A stretch of DNA of 64,000 nt from Wyeomyia smithii (GCF_029784165.1 NC_073696.1:45463858-45527857); one strand, 5' to 3'. Shown: positions 11,301 through 23,424, counted from the first letter of the stretch. Notes: generated from the sequence alone by a model not told the origin. Made by a program: numbers and translations.

Positions 11301-12160
11301 CGGAAAGGATGCTTATTTGCGCTAAGACCTCGCCAACAGCGGGAGCCTCAATCCGGTTTTTGTGGTAACGATTGCGGGTATCGCGATATCGAGTGGTGTT
11401 CAAGATTATTGTATCCGATAGCATATATGTATGCAATATTTTGTTTCAGACAATGTGAGAATCCCTAGAAAAACTGATAATTTCGCAGTAAGGGTACCAA
11501 CGAAAAGTAGCGCAGTTGATAACTCAACACTTCATACCGTCACAACAATGTAAATAGAACCGAAACAGCCACAGCAAGAGGAGTAAAGCATTCCAGACAG
11601 CGAAAGCTTGCCGAGAGAACATTTGTCTTGGCGCTGGAGCTTAAGTGTAAGTCCACCAAGAAAGGTTAGATTCGTTCTTTGTTGACTAGATGAAGTGACA
11701 ATTGAACGGATGCGATGTCATTCATCAGCGGAATCTTGTGGGGCAATTCATGGTGAAAGCTGCAGCCCGATGTATCGTTTTGTAAAGACACCGACAATGA
11801 ATGTAAACGAGTGTGGCTTTCGTACTAATGTCTTCCCGCGTGCCACAAAGGAGGAGAGAGGAGAATTGTAGCCTATTGTTCGTAGTCATCCCATAGTTTT
11901 TAAATTTTAATCATCTGCAAAAAAATATCGTTCAGTTCAATTGCATTTAATACAGTTGAATAACTAATAGAGGAATACCATGGCCAAAATATAAATTCAG
12001 AAGATATTTTTGTCTCGTCTTAATAGCTGAAAAACTTAAGGAAAATGTAAGGTCATAGTTATAAATAATATGGGTTTTCAAAGGAGTGCCTTATAACTAC
12101 TATGAATGACTTTTACAATGGAAGGAAATATCAATTTCGTGCACATTTTGCTTAGAAATA
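8311..12160. other. Mostly single-copy-looking DNA, no gene recognised
   Basis: No frame here is long or has a recognisable domain. From about 10.4 to 11.9 kb the GC content rises and homopolymers become rarer, unlike the repeat-rich flanks, so regulatory or intronic DNA is possible. I could not identify exon pairs with consistent splice sites. Confidence 0.45.
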
Positions 12161-12169
12161 TTGTATTCC

Positions 12170-12390
12170 ACCAATCTCTCTACCTCTAGTTGCAACAGGC
12201 CTAAATCTCTTCGCCAGTGACAGCCCGAATCGGCTGTCTATCTCAAGAACGATGATACCATCGCCGCCCGGCACTGCTGAGCCGGAAAGCCACTAGACCA
12301 CGGTCCACGACCGCCGCCTTCGTTCGCATCAGACACAACCCTCTACGCGTGATGCCACATCCCGCAGTGCAGCCAAACCCGGAAGAGAGA
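12170..12390 (-). repeat. Possible tRNA-like (SINE-like) segment
   Basis: On the minus strand a box A-like TGGTCTAGTGGC is followed by a GC-rich hairpin (GGCTCAGCAGTGCCGGGCGGC). No good box B (GGTTCGANNCC) is seen at the right distance and there is no tRNA cloverleaf, so a functional tRNA is rejected. It may be a diverged SINE head or unique GC-rich DNA. Confidence 0.25.
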
Positions 12391-12612
12391 AATTAAATAG
12401 AAATAATTTATTGCCATATTTGTGTGTGGCTCGGGACAAACGTGGGCTGAGGGATGTTGGTTGGAAAAGCTAAACGAATGCGCCCCGCTTCGGCCGCGGT
12501 CCGCCATAATCGTTGCCGAAGCAAACGGTCGTAATGTGGCGTCAGCTTCTCAGCAAAGGGAGGGAGCTCAGTATCGGATTTTTTGATTATTCACGTCATG
12601 CATCATGAACTG

Positions 12613-12757
12613 TATAAATATTGTTCCCCGGGGGAAGCGCACCGACTATTTAGGGCGGTCGGTCGAAGCGTTTTCGTAAAGTCGATTTCTAGTTAATTAA
12701 AGTAAAGCTCTGGAATTTCCGCGTTCATGCCAAAGGTTCGCTGCGAAGGTGGACGGC
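12613..12757 (+). promoter_or_regulatory. Candidate core promoter and short first coding exon
   Basis: TATAAATA at 12613-12620 is followed about 30 bases later by GC-rich sequence with repeated GGTC (12656-12664). ATG at 12727 opens ten codons plus one base up to a canonical donor GTGAGT at 12758. Each element is weak alone, but the order TATA, leader, ATG, donor on the plus strand, in a locally GC-richer island upstream of the plus-strand kinesin exons, makes a first exon conceivable. The same pattern can arise by chance in 64 kb. Confidence 0.2.
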
Positions 12758-14440
12758 GTGAGTTTTAAAAATTTATGACAGAAAAATCCACTCATCTGAC
12801 AGGCGACGGTTTTATTGCGGGAACTGTCCGCAAGTTGGCTCAAAGCTAGGAAAAATGTAACCTGTCATTGTGACTCGAAGGACATTAGGGCGCAACTAGC
12901 TGTCAGGTGATGACGAATGTGAGTGACGGCTCAGGATGAGGAGGGTCCGTCAGTGTTTAGATTCGAAGGATTTACGGCACTTTAAAAGTTTGACTTTGCT
13001 GTAATTCGTCACTGGATTTTGGACGCAGGAACACTCTAATAATTTATGACTGCACGATCCTGTGCGCTTCTTTGACAGAAAGTTTATTTTTGTTGGTAAT
13101 AAATTTAAAGAAATTCTATAGTCAAACACCATCTCTGACCGTCACCTCACTACAGGCCGACAGACCGCCCAAGTTCAAACCTTGACCACAAAGTGCACCA
13201 AACCAAGAACCCTGCTTGGCAGTGGTCTGTGTATTCAAATATTACGACAGCATTATATATGTAGAGCAGACAACATCCTCACAACCGTCCTCATTGTGGT
13301 CACTGTCGGTTTTCCTTCAAGGCATCACTCTGTGACTACATATGTAACAACGTCTGATGAACATAGGTTTCGATAGGGCTGAAACCGGAGTCTTCTGGTC
13401 AGTAACAGCAGCTTCGACAAGCGGGGATAATGATGATGAAGTTAACCTTGTCCTCTTTATTTACCCATACCATAGTGAGAACGTAAACCACCGTGAAGAT
13501 TGAGTCAATACATGTTCTCCCATCTTCAACCGAGGCACCGTGAAATGATTGCGCCTCAGTGATGTCTCTTTTTCAAGAAGATTGAACGGATGGGTTATTG
13601 ATGGGTTGGAAAATTATACTGCACTGCAGAGTAAAGGATACCGGCTGCAGATTGAGAGAAGCAACAATAGCGTAATGTTCAAAGAGGCAGTCTGCTGGTT
13701 CTATCGATCGATGATGAATGGTTGGTCGGTCTTGAGCTTAGGTGTCGTATATTTTATGAGGATTTGGTTAGTTTCTCTTCTGGTTGATATTAACATATGT
13801 TTTTTTTACGATAACAGTAATGTATCACAAAGCTGCAGTATTTCACTTTTGCATGAATGTGAAAAATAGTCACGGTTGTTTTACCATGTCAAGGGAATAT
13901 ATCACTACCTTTAATCCTCCTTTTTTCTTCCTTCGTTTTTCATTATTCGTAAAAAAGAAAGTCAAGTCATCAACTGTCAGTCGCAGTAAAAAGTGTTCGT
14001 TTGATATTCACCGCTTCAAATTCTCTGAAAATTAATAACTCTGAGTTTTGTTGTGTGAACTGTAATTTTATAAACTTGGTTTGTGTACTGTACAGTAGCA
14101 TTGCGTGACTGAAAGCTCGTTCCAGCGATGACAATTTAGTGTGATTGTGATTGTAATTTTCGAAGTATTTTCCTAGTGAAAATAATATTTATTAGCACTG
14201 GATGCCATACTTACATGGAGACGCATGGCCATGCGGAAGCCAAACAAAAGTTTATGGCAATTTAATTATCTATTTAAAAACACTAAAGCATAAAGAAACA
14301 TGATTTTTTTTTTGTTTTACGGAAAATATCTTATATTTATCAAAGCAAGGTGTTAAGTTCCTTGTTGGTAATATTTCAGGGGTGCATAAAGGCCGGTTTT
14401 CGAGCTAAAAACCAATGGTAACCAAGTTGTTTACGAACTT
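12758..14440. other. Unassigned DNA
   Basis: Short frames only (longest 106 codons at 13549-13869, without a recognisable domain). No repeat family seen elsewhere in the window is evident. Could be intron. Confidence 0.45.
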
Positions 14441-14443
14441 AAA

Positions 14444-15415
14444 AATTATTGCCGAGAATGGCACCACAGAGTGCTCGGTTAAAAAATTAATAACAGCTGT
14501 CACATTTTTTCGTAAATTTCGGTTTACTTAAGGGGTTATATACCTTTTTGCTCGAGAAAAAAGAGGAAAGTTTGGATTTTTTTTAACGTGTAGCACCTTT
14601 TTTATTGCACAAAAGTAGTAATTTTATGAACGTTCAGTTAATCAACAACAAAAACATAAAAGATAACATAGAATGTTCCTAAGAAATACCAATTATTCGT
14701 GCAGTAATGGTTGCTTCCCTGAAATGCAATTTTTATTTCCACAGGTTTGCGGCGTTTACGATAGAGACCCAGCAGATCAACTGAAATTAAAAAAGTCATA
14801 GTGTTTCATTAGATTAGAAGTGTGCCGGGTATCGGAACGATAATTTTCATAAGTATTTTATTTTCAGTGCAAACGGGAACGTTTTTCCCGAAAAAAGCAT
14901 GTTTTGAGCGCTGATAATTGCATCAAAAATATTTTTTCAACTCCGTGTATAAAAAAACGATCGTTCAACGAGCGGGGAATGTAATAACGAACATTAAAAA
15001 AAATATGAAGAAAATCGATTCAGTAGTTTACCGCAATCGTTAACACGGCAAAGTCATTTTTTAAAAACACCATTCCGAGATAAACGTGTGTAAAGTTTCA
15101 AGTTTGGTTTATGCAGCCGTGGCGAGGAGCGCATCAAATCACTCAAACTTTTTCCTATTACTCAGATCTTTATGAAAGTTTGTGAAAATGTTCTCAAGAA
15201 GTAGTACTTCAAGATACTGCAATAAATTTTTTTTTCGATTTTTTGAATTCTAAATAGGTACCCCTCAACTGAAATTTCTGCGCAAAATATCCGTAATCTC
15301 GGTAATAATTTATGTCGAAATTTTCTTTTAGGTCGAACCGAGATTTAAGAAAAATGTGACAGCTGTCATTATTTATTTTAAACGAGCACCCAGTGGTGCC
15401 GTTCTCGGTAAAAAT
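14444..15415. mobile_element. Inverted-repeat element carrying repeat family R1 copy 2
   Basis: Outer arms of about 90 bases at 14444-14532 and 15325-15415 are reverse complements (landmarks GCACCAC, GTGCTCG and ACAGCTGTCACATTTTT on the left arm). Inside, a second inverted terminus GGGGTTATATACCTTTTT (14535) pairs loosely with AATAGGTACCCCTC (about 15255-15270) and encloses the R1 repeat at 14863-15262. So R1 looks like part of an element sitting inside, or forming the core of, a larger foldback. No transposase. Confidence 0.7.
14863..15262. repeat. Dispersed repeat family R1, copy 2
   Basis: Direct-orientation partner of 4222-4555, with an extra stretch of about 60 bases (14920-14990) containing AACGATCGTTCAACGAGC. 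The conserved part includes CATTCCGAGATAAACG, GCCGTGGCGAGG and TACTTCAAGATA. Confidence 0.85.
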
Positions 15416-15530
15416 TACCGAGACCCGGTAATAAATTTCAAGTGTGTTTGAAAAAACATCAAAATACGTTTAAAACTAAAATAAAAAGTCGTTTCATTGC
15501 GACATTTCGCCATAACGACCTTCCACTGCA

Positions 15531-16340
15531 CACTGCACAATGGTCCAGAAACCAAATTTAGGGGGAAATTTGGGTCTAGAGCTCTATAGCAATGTTTTAG
15601 AGAAAAACTTTCTTCTACAAAGTTGTTACATATGGTAATGCGCTTATTGAAAAATCATCAAAAATAAGGGTGACTAAAATTTTCGAATTTTCAACTATAT
15701 AACTTTTTTATCTTGTATAAAATTATTGAAATTTTCGTCTTGTTTTTAAATTGAATTTACTCAAATTTAAAAAATAACACATCTCTAAAAGTTCCTCCAT
15801 TTATAGAGTCAAGTATGCCCTTCAAAATGAGACCAAGAGATATTTTTTATGTTTGCCCCAAAATGAATGACATACAAATGAAAAACGCATGTTTTTTTAT
15901 GAAAAGCATCAATAACTTTGAGTAGAATAGAGATATTGACGATATCAGAATTGTAAATTGCTTCTCTTAAAAAGCTTTGAAAGTCGTTCAAAGGCAGTTT
16001 AAAGGTGAAACTTGAAATAAAGAAGTTAGAGCGCGAAATGTGTTTTTTCAATATAAATCGGTTGTTTTCAAAGATAGAAAAAAACTTTTTTTTACAAAGT
16101 TACTTAAAATTATTAGAACTATAACATTGTAGAACAAGTTTTTCTTCTATCTTCAAAGATAAAAAAGTTAGATAGTTGATTGCTTGGAAAATTTTGGTTA
16201 CCCTAATTTTTGATAATTTTTCAATAAGCTCATTATCATATGTAACAACTTTGTAGAAGAAAGTTTTTCTCTAAAACATTGCTATAGAGCTCTAGACCCA
16301 AATTTCCTCCTAAATTTGGCTTCTGGACCATTGTGCACTG
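15531..16340. mobile_element. Foldback element F2, copy 1, nested in the 5.3-kb element
   Basis: An 800-bp foldback at 15536-16335 with ends CACAATGGTCCAG and CTGGACCATTGTG. Its arms include TTTGGGTCTAGAGCTCTATA and TACAAAGTTGTTACATATG, repeated in reverse. It is flanked by CACTG at 15531-15535 and 16336-16340. Removing it with one CACTG rebuilds the outer terminus. A shorter copy lies at 34326-34638. There is no coding capacity. Confidence 0.88.
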
Positions 16341-17284
16341 GGCCAGAAATGGAATCTAGCGGAACGAAATTAAGGCGCGCTTAGGGTTTGACCAATCGGT
16401 TTCCGATCTTCTACAAAGTTTCTTGGTATAGTTAGGGCGTCATTTTGGATGTTTGAATTGGTTCGGAATTTAGCCGCAAAGGTGGCGTTGATATACAAAC
16501 TTCTTTCCCTTACACGATAGAGCTTTGCGGAATTCGACAAAGTTGTAGATCTCTAAATTTTATGAAACTTTACAGAACATAAAAATTTTCTAACTCTGCA
16601 AGTTTCAGAGATCTCTGAGACTTTATAAATTTTGTCTGAATTTCACGTTTTATTGTGATAGTTTTATGAATTCACACGAAATAATTTCTTACAATTTTTT
16701 CTCGATAGAAATTGAATAATTACGTCGTTTTCTTCCGCGTACAGAAGTTTCTGAAGTACTTAAGTGAAAATAATACACAAAATTTGAAAAAAATACATAA
16801 TTAGAAGAAGATATCTCAGCGGGTAGCAAGTATTAGCGAACCATGATTTTTTCTAAAAATTGTCCATCAAGAAATCTTTATTTTCTGAAAATTTGAACGA
16901 AGTGTTTTCTGGTATTTTTGTGAAATTTCAGTTTGAATATAATCATGGGTTTCATATAAAAATACAATTGCTATGTATTTATTGCATGGAATATACGGTC
17001 CAGTGCTTTGATACTCTACTCAACCTATGTGCAGTCTTCAGCAAAGTTTCTCAGTGTAATAAGAGCTTCAACTTGACGCTCAGTTTAGTTCGTGGTTTGG
17101 TCGCAGAGATGGCGCTTCGACACCAACTTTTTATTCTTACACGCTAGAGCTTTGCAGTTTTCGACAAAGTTTTGAGTTAGTAAATTTTATATAACTTTGT
17201 AAAAAAACAAAACTTCTGTCTCTTAATTTTTTTTGGAAATTTACGAGTTTTTGAAGAATTTGTTTGGGTTTCACGTTTCTTGTA

Positions 17285-17757
17285 ATAGTTTTGTGATTCG
17301 AAACATTAAAATCACCATCTGCTACTGTAAGCCAAATGTAAAATGTTATTAAAAATGTTAAAATAATATTTCTAGTTGTATATTTCTATGTTATACGTTA
17401 GGAACGGTCTTTGGGATAATAATAATTTATTCAAGCTCGCTCAAATTCTTGACTTACTCGAATTATTTTCAAATATTTGAGATGTTTTTATTCAAATAAA
17501 ATAAATATACTTTTTCTGATGCAATTAGAATAAGAATTTATTCATTTATAATCATCAAGGTAAAAGACTTTGAACATCAACTGGAAATTGATTTTTCTCT
17601 GTTAAAGCATAATCTTCGTTGAGTGTTATCACAGGATCGGAAGTTAATAGTAGTCGTTTAAATATTATTTTAACATTTTTAATAACATTTTACATTTGGC
17701 TAACAATTGCAGATGGTGATTTTAATGTTTCGAATCACAAAACTAATATAAAAACCT
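17285..17757. repeat. Nested foldback element in the spacer
   Basis: Arms 17285-17372 and about 17659-17757 are reverse complements: TAGTTTTGTGATTCGAAAC at the outside, AAAATCACCATCTG in the middle and AATGTTATTAAAAATGTTAA on the inside. The loop is about 290 bases. It lies directly at the inner end of the left 0.9-kb arm. Confidence 0.85.
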
Positions 17758-19897
17758 AAATTAATCCACCTAGTGGTGCAGAAACCTTTGTTATACTAAC
17801 TATTACTTTATACATATTTGGCCAGTCACTTACAAATCGTATACCATCATAAGTCCAATTTCAATAATGAATGAAATGATTTTGAAAGATAGTTTTCAGA
17901 GAGTTAACCAAAGACGATCATTGAATTAAAGCTTGACGTGGTTTTTGCAAATAATATGAATGTCATCACTGGAGTACATGAGTCTTATTTTTTCGATCAC
18001 AAACCAATTTTCAAACACTGGCTAGAAGTAATTGATTTTTTTTTTTGAGATAATCGAACGTGGGGAAACAGTAATAGATAACAATGATGCTGATTTCACA
18101 CAAGAACATCAAACATGTATGTTAGTTTAATGCGGTTCTACTTATTCGCTTTATTTTCAGAAACCGCAGGACCTAGATTTATGAATCAGCATCAAGTTTT
18201 TTTTTTACGAATTGAAGCAAACTTCTACAAACCTGCTCTCGAAATATAGTTTAGAATTATACAGGAAAAAAAAATAGTTATTGATGAAAGTTGTCAATTT
18301 ATTTCTATCTCGAATGCATTATCTGAAAATGAAGGTTCTCCACGATCTTTGAAAATTTTAGATTTTCAGAGTGTAGGCGAGAACATTATTCTTTTCGAAG
18401 GCCTAGGCTGTATGAAAAAATCCGAAATAAAGACTTTTTAAATCTTTCTGCGATAATGAGAAGTGAAATAACATGGATACTCTGTTTGCACTTATAGTCT
18501 TAAATTAGAAAGCAATATTTAAATCTTACATGAGCATATTGTATCATTCATAGAGATAAGTGACTTTTCACCTGCGCACACTAGTAAACGTGTAGAGCCA
18601 TGTAGAGCTGCTTCAACACTTTTTCCTAATTTTGCCGATTACGTTCACCAGCTACTTTAGATTCCTGGTCACAAATTTAATACATAAAATAAGTATTCAA
18701 CTGAAAAATTTTCCAGCTGTTCAAAACGTAGCATTGCAAACAAAACAGCGATTTATTTGTGTTTTCCTTAACGGGTGGCACTAACACATTCGTACGTAAA
18801 TAGGCCTATAGTCTATACATCTTTGGTGAAGCTTTTCAAAATATCTGCATCGCTAATTGTGTCACATGTGCAAACTGTGGGATCAGATTTTGCTACAATG
18901 CTTGGCTCCCGAAAGCTGTAAATGTTTGTTACTCTTCGCAAATCTAGGTTCAACGTACAATTTAGTATATATTTTATAAAAAGTGAGGGCGGGAGCTTCG
19001 GAAGAAAAGGAGCTAAGTAAGCATTGCAGTTTCTTCTAAAATCTGGTTCAAATTTCCAAGAAAAAGCTTAAGGGTAATTTATTTACACTAGTTAAGACGC
19101 ACTACGAAGAGTGTAAAGATTATGAAAAGTTGTCCATGATTGATGATTTCCTTTGAGAAATAAATAGCGATACGAAAAAAAAAGAGATAAAGAAGAGGAA
19201 AGAGCAGTGAGAGAGACAAATTATCCAGAAAGTAAAGTATCCCATGTCTAAAATATACTTTGGTCAAAACTCTACAGTTCAAGCAACCATGCGATCTTTT
19301 ACTCAGTATGATTTTCAAAGATCTCTGGTGCTTCGTAATAAGCGTTCTGTAAAAAGTTTTTTTTTGTTATTTTCCTTTTTTGGGTCGATTTTGATATACT
19401 ACACATATAAACAACATATTTACACATACATACGTACAGGCACACATACACAAACATACATAAATTGTTCAATTCGTCGATCTGAGTAAATTGGTATGCA
19501 ACACATGGCTCTCCGTGCCATTAATTTTGCGTTAAAAGTTAAATGTCTCATATAAAAAATACTCCTTGATCAATATTTCAAAATCTAAGCTACTAATCAA
19601 AAATCCACTCGGTAGCATTCTGGAGAAGCACAGTAGCTCCCGTTTGCGTATAAGATCATTCAAATCGGATATTGCGTTCTGTAAGAAAGGTGCGTTAGTA
19701 TTTTGCGGCACATACATACAGACAACATACATACACACACACATACACACACATACATACGAACAGACATTGCTCAGTTCGTCGAACTGAGTCGAATGGT
19801 ATATATGATTCGGCCATCCGGATCATGGATCTTTTTTGCGTTTTTCGACCTATTTTATAACCTTTGTTTAGTACAACAAAGGTAATAGTATAACAAA
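17758..19897. other. Spacer of the large element: AT-rich DNA with ACAT/ACAC repeats
   Basis: Bases 19395-19470 and 19705-19770 are CATACA/ACACAC runs. The second is followed by a palindromic CAGTTCGTCGAACTG and TCGAATGGTATATAT, the reverse-orientation equivalent of the CAGCTCGACGAGCTG block next to (GT)n at 58.98 and 61.91 kb. About 17755-17800 (CCACCTAGTGG, ACCTTTGTTATAC) resembles, in reverse, the end sequence near 61665-61700. No gene is seen. Confidence 0.6.
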
Positions 19898-21089
19898 GGT
19901 AAAACGTGAAACTCAAACAAATTCTTCAAAAACTCGTAAATGTCCAAAAAAATTTAAGTGACAAATTTTCCAATCTAAAACTACAGAGCTCTAGCGTGTG
20001 AGAATGAAAAGTTGGTGTCGAAGCGCCATCTCTGCGACCAAACCACGAACTAAACTGAAGTTCTTATTACACTGAGAAACTTTGCTGAAGACTGCACATA
20101 GGTTGAATAGAGTATCAGAGCACTGGACCGTGTATTCCATGCAATAAATACATAGCAATTGTATTTTTATATGAAACCTATGGTTATATTCAAACTGAAG
20201 TATCCCAAAAACACCAGAAAACATTTCGTTCAAATTTTCAGAAAATAAAGATTTTGTGATGTACAATTTTTAGAAAAAATCATGGTTTGCTAATACTTGC
20301 TACCCACTGAGATATCTTCTTCACAAAATTATGTATATTTTTCAAATTTTGTGTATTATTTTCACTCAAGTACTTCAGAAACTTCTCTACTCGGAAGAAA
20401 ACGACGTAATTATCAAATTTCTATCGAGAAAAAATTGTAAAAAATTATTTCGAGTGAATTCATAAAATTATCACAATAAAACGTGAAATTCACACAAAAT
20501 TTATAAAATCTCAGAGATCTCTGAAACTTGCAGAGTTAGAAATTTTTTATGTTCTGTAAAGTTTCATAAAATTTATAGATCTACAACTTTGTCGAATACC
20601 GCAAAGCTCTAGCGTGTAAGAGAAAGAAGTTGGTATAGCAACGCCACCTTTGCGGCTAAATTCCGAACCAATTCAAACATCCAAAATGATGTCCTAACTA
20701 TACCAAGAAACTTTGTAGAAGATCGGAAACCGATTGGTCAAACCCTAAGAGCGCTATTAATTTCGTTCCGCTAGATTCCATTTCTGGCCCAGTGTGCACT
20801 GTAACGACTCATTAACACTTATACTTGTCATTCTTTATTGCGACAATGATAGTTCGGTTAGCAGAATAATAAAGCTTTGTGTTTAATGTGTATCTACGCA
20901 ATACATCAAGTTCAGTTCAATGATGTGTGCAAAAAAATTTCTTACTTACTTTCCTGGTGAAACATTCCTCAGAGTTTGCAAAGACTAGAACCGTAACGTT
21001 ATGCAGTATGTAAATAAAGCATTTTTGAGCTTTCTAGAAAAAATGCGGTTTAGTTCTAAAAAGCCGTTTTAAAAAAGAATCGAGTCTCG

Positions 21090-21205
21090 GATAAAAATTT
21101 TTCCTAATTGATTCTCAGTTTTCTCCATATTTCCTGATTCTCTAGTCGAAAAATAAATTTCCTGACATTCCCTGATTTTTTAGGTTTTTCTAGGCCACCC
21201 TGCCA
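21090..21205 (-). repeat. Terminal fragment of a CAGGGTGGCC-type DNA element
   Basis: On the minus strand the block opens CAGGGTGGCCTAGAAAAAC and continues with alternating TCAGGGAA/TCAGGAAA motifs. This matches the well-known ends of insect DNA elements that start CAGGGTGGCC and carry strings of CAGGGAA. Only one end was found. A related CAGGGTTGCC end is at 39355. Confidence 0.6.
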
Positions 21206-21390
21206 GGTTTGAATAACGAAAATGAAGTGAGGTCCTATAAATCTACTGATTGAAAAAAATGTGTAAAGGCTTCACGTGCTTCTCAATCATACTTTTCTCC
21301 AAGGATAAAGGATAATTGTTTTTCTGTAACAACTATCATAATTATTCACTTGGTGGCAATAAAAAATTACACAGTACAACAAAAAACTAC

Positions 21391-21705
21391 TTTTTTGCCT
21401 TGGATTTTATATATGATTTTTTGGCGTATTTTGGTGCAAAAACAATTCTCCCCGAGCTTGGACATATTTCACCTTAAGGGGCGACAATAGCGCCTTTTCG
21501 AATTTTTCAGAAATCGAAAATTTTTATTATTTTTTCGACGCAATTTTTTCTACAGTCAGATATCAAAAAACTTAGAGTTTGTCCACATAATAGCACTAAA
21601 AAAAAAAACAGATCTTAAATCGGACAAAAACTGGTTTCAAAACGGTGATTATACGAAAACAGTTTTGGAATAGTTCTAGTAAAATACTTCACAGAGCAAA
21701 ATAAT
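21391..21705 (-). repeat. Foldback family F3, truncated copy
   Basis: Reverse-complement relative of 26130-26435. Shared blocks are ATGATTTTTTGGCGTATTTTG, CCCCGAGC, GTTTGTCCACATA, CAGATCTTAAATCGGACAAA and AAAACGGTGATTATACGAAA. The second terminal repeat is missing or badly decayed. Confidence 0.8.
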
Positions 21706-21729
21706 ATCAAGTATGTAGAGCGTTAAATT

Positions 21730-21896
21730 CCAGCTGGTCTCGAGGTTCAATGCTGGCCTAACAAGCCAGTCGTCGTAAGTTCGAGTACCGGCTCGAGAGA
21801 GACTGTTAGTGTCAGTAGGATCGTAGCGCTGATCCCGCAATTGTCCTGTACACTAAACAGTTAGCTGCGAAGTCGGTATATAACAAACAGAAGGTC
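21730..21896 (+). mobile_element. SINE copy 2, missing its 3' tail
   Basis: Same SINE as at 6272 and 32236: GGTCTCGAGG, CCTAACAAGCCAGTCGTCGT, GACTGTTAGTGTCAGTAGGA and CAATTGTCCTGTACACT. It stops after AACAGAAGGTC. The expected continuation (TCCGAATCGGAATGTAGCA) is found 1.07 kb downstream at 22967-22996, so this copy may have been split by a later insertion. Confidence 0.9.
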
Positions 21897-22966
21897 GCAC
21901 AGTGGAGCAGTGGAGGGATTTTTGAACTGAAAACGTATCACGGATCGAAAATATAGTATAATAAATAGTTGTGACTAAAAATTTCATGGAATGACCCACA
22001 TTTAAGTGATTTGTTACTTTTCTGATGATGTAGTTCGGATTCAATGGTAGTCTTTTTTTTTCTACAATAAATAGCTGAGCCTTTTAGACGAAACACAACT
22101 ATTTTTTTAAATCAGTGATGCTCAGGGATAAAACTGTTTTGTTTATTAATCAACGTGAGCACTAAGTAGAATGTGAAGAGTCACTAGTATTAGCATCATT
22201 GTCCGTGTCCGAACATTTCACTCGCAACATTTGCATTGTTTCGGACGAAAAAGTTCGACCGTTTTTCTTGGGTTTCGGCCTAGAGGTCATAATCAAAGGA
22301 TCCGAATTCAATAGCAACCTGTTGAGAATGTCTTAAAACACTCATCCATTACATGACAAAGGTATGTTCTTGAAACTCAGGCAACAACACTGCCGAAAAC
22401 CGAAAAGTTGAAATTTTCCGATGATTTTCACAATGATGTAACTCATGAGTTCGGATTGGTTCGGATGATCTTATACCACCAGTTTGACCAGAAATGCACA
22501 GGCTTTCATTTGCAATTGACTGTTTACATTGAAACACAATGATACTTAACTTACTTCGTATAATATAACATATAAAAAATCTCATTTACAGCATTTTTGT
22601 GTTTATTAAAATGTTCCCTTGCAATATGGAGACTATTTATAAGTCTCTTAAGTTTACGAGTTGATTAAACTAACCTTCTTCGACAATCTTCATAGTTGGT
22701 TCAATGATAAATCACTACGTTGCACTTGATTGTTTTAAAAAAAGTGAACGGAACGGGAGCATCGAATGCCACAACAGAAAGCTAAAATTTTATCGACTTC
22801 AACCAGCTGTAACAAAGGTTAACAATACTTCTGGATGCTTATGAGCTGTCAAAAGATTCAGTAGGTATCACACTTCAAAATCAGACTATGTAGAACATGG
22901 TTAACAAACTTTTACTTTTTTGACTGTTGATCAGGTTTTAACTTGATTTACTCCTATGTGGGTAGA
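21897..22966. other. Sequence separating two halves of SINE copy 2
   Basis: About 1.07 kb between the SINE body and its tail. No long inverted termini or coding domain was found. It includes a 78-codon minus frame (22349-22585) of no recognisable type. It could be a decayed inserted element. Confidence 0.4.
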
Positions 22967-22996
22967 GCTCCGAATCGGAATGTAGCACTCAAGGCT
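22967..22996 (+). repeat. Detached SINE 3' fragment
   Basis: CTCCGAATCGGAATGTAGCA followed by CTCAAGG matches the 3' part of the SINE family just before its GCTTT tail. Confidence 0.75.
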
Positions 22997-23424
22997 ATAG
23001 CGTTAATGGATCCGCTTATTTTTAAATGTGGTAGTCAAATTATGTCCTATCTTGCGCGAAACAGTCTCAGAAATCGATTAATAGGTGTCTGATCCACGTA
23101 AAATGTCAGCATGTCAATTTTGCCACAATTCCCCTACAATACTGAAATTGGTTTATATTGACATGAATTAACTTATTTGAAATCGGTTTAATGTAATATC
23201 AAGACTGTAAGCAATACTCAAAAATACGGTGTCCCGTAATAATTATCTTATTCCTGTAAATTCGGTTCTCCGAAACTTTTATGAATATTTGAACAAAATC
23301 CTACATTGGTTCAAAGGTCATAAAATTACTTCCACAGGCCGTTTTTAGGGTTTTGAGTGTTTTTGTGATAAGCCCCGAAAATGGAGCTTCCGGAATAGAT
23401 TCCACTGGGGCTTCTAGTGGCTAA

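Larger units (their letters stand above)
15513..20809. mobile_element. 5.3-kb inverted-repeat element with ~0.9-kb arms and nested insertions
   Basis: Arms 16336-17280 and 19898-20801 are long reverse complements (landmarks GGCCAGAAATGGAATCTAGC, GACCAATCGGTTTCCGATCT, GGCGCTTCGACACCAACTTT). The left terminus TTCCACTGCACACTG (15521-15535) continues at 16341 once the nested foldback is removed, matching the right terminus. TAACGACC (15513-15520) and TAACGACT (20802-20809) flank the whole as a near-perfect 8-bp repeat, and the end reads CAGTG-like, so a hAT-type origin is possible. The 2.6-kb spacer has no transposase frame. Both arms keep the same frame of roughly 90 codons (16860-17147 plus, 19991-20266 minus), but no domain is recognised. 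Confidence 0.8.

Noticed and set aside
12170..12390. tRNA gene on the minus strand
   Set aside because: Box A-like sequence only; no box B at the required distance and no 7-bp acceptor stem.
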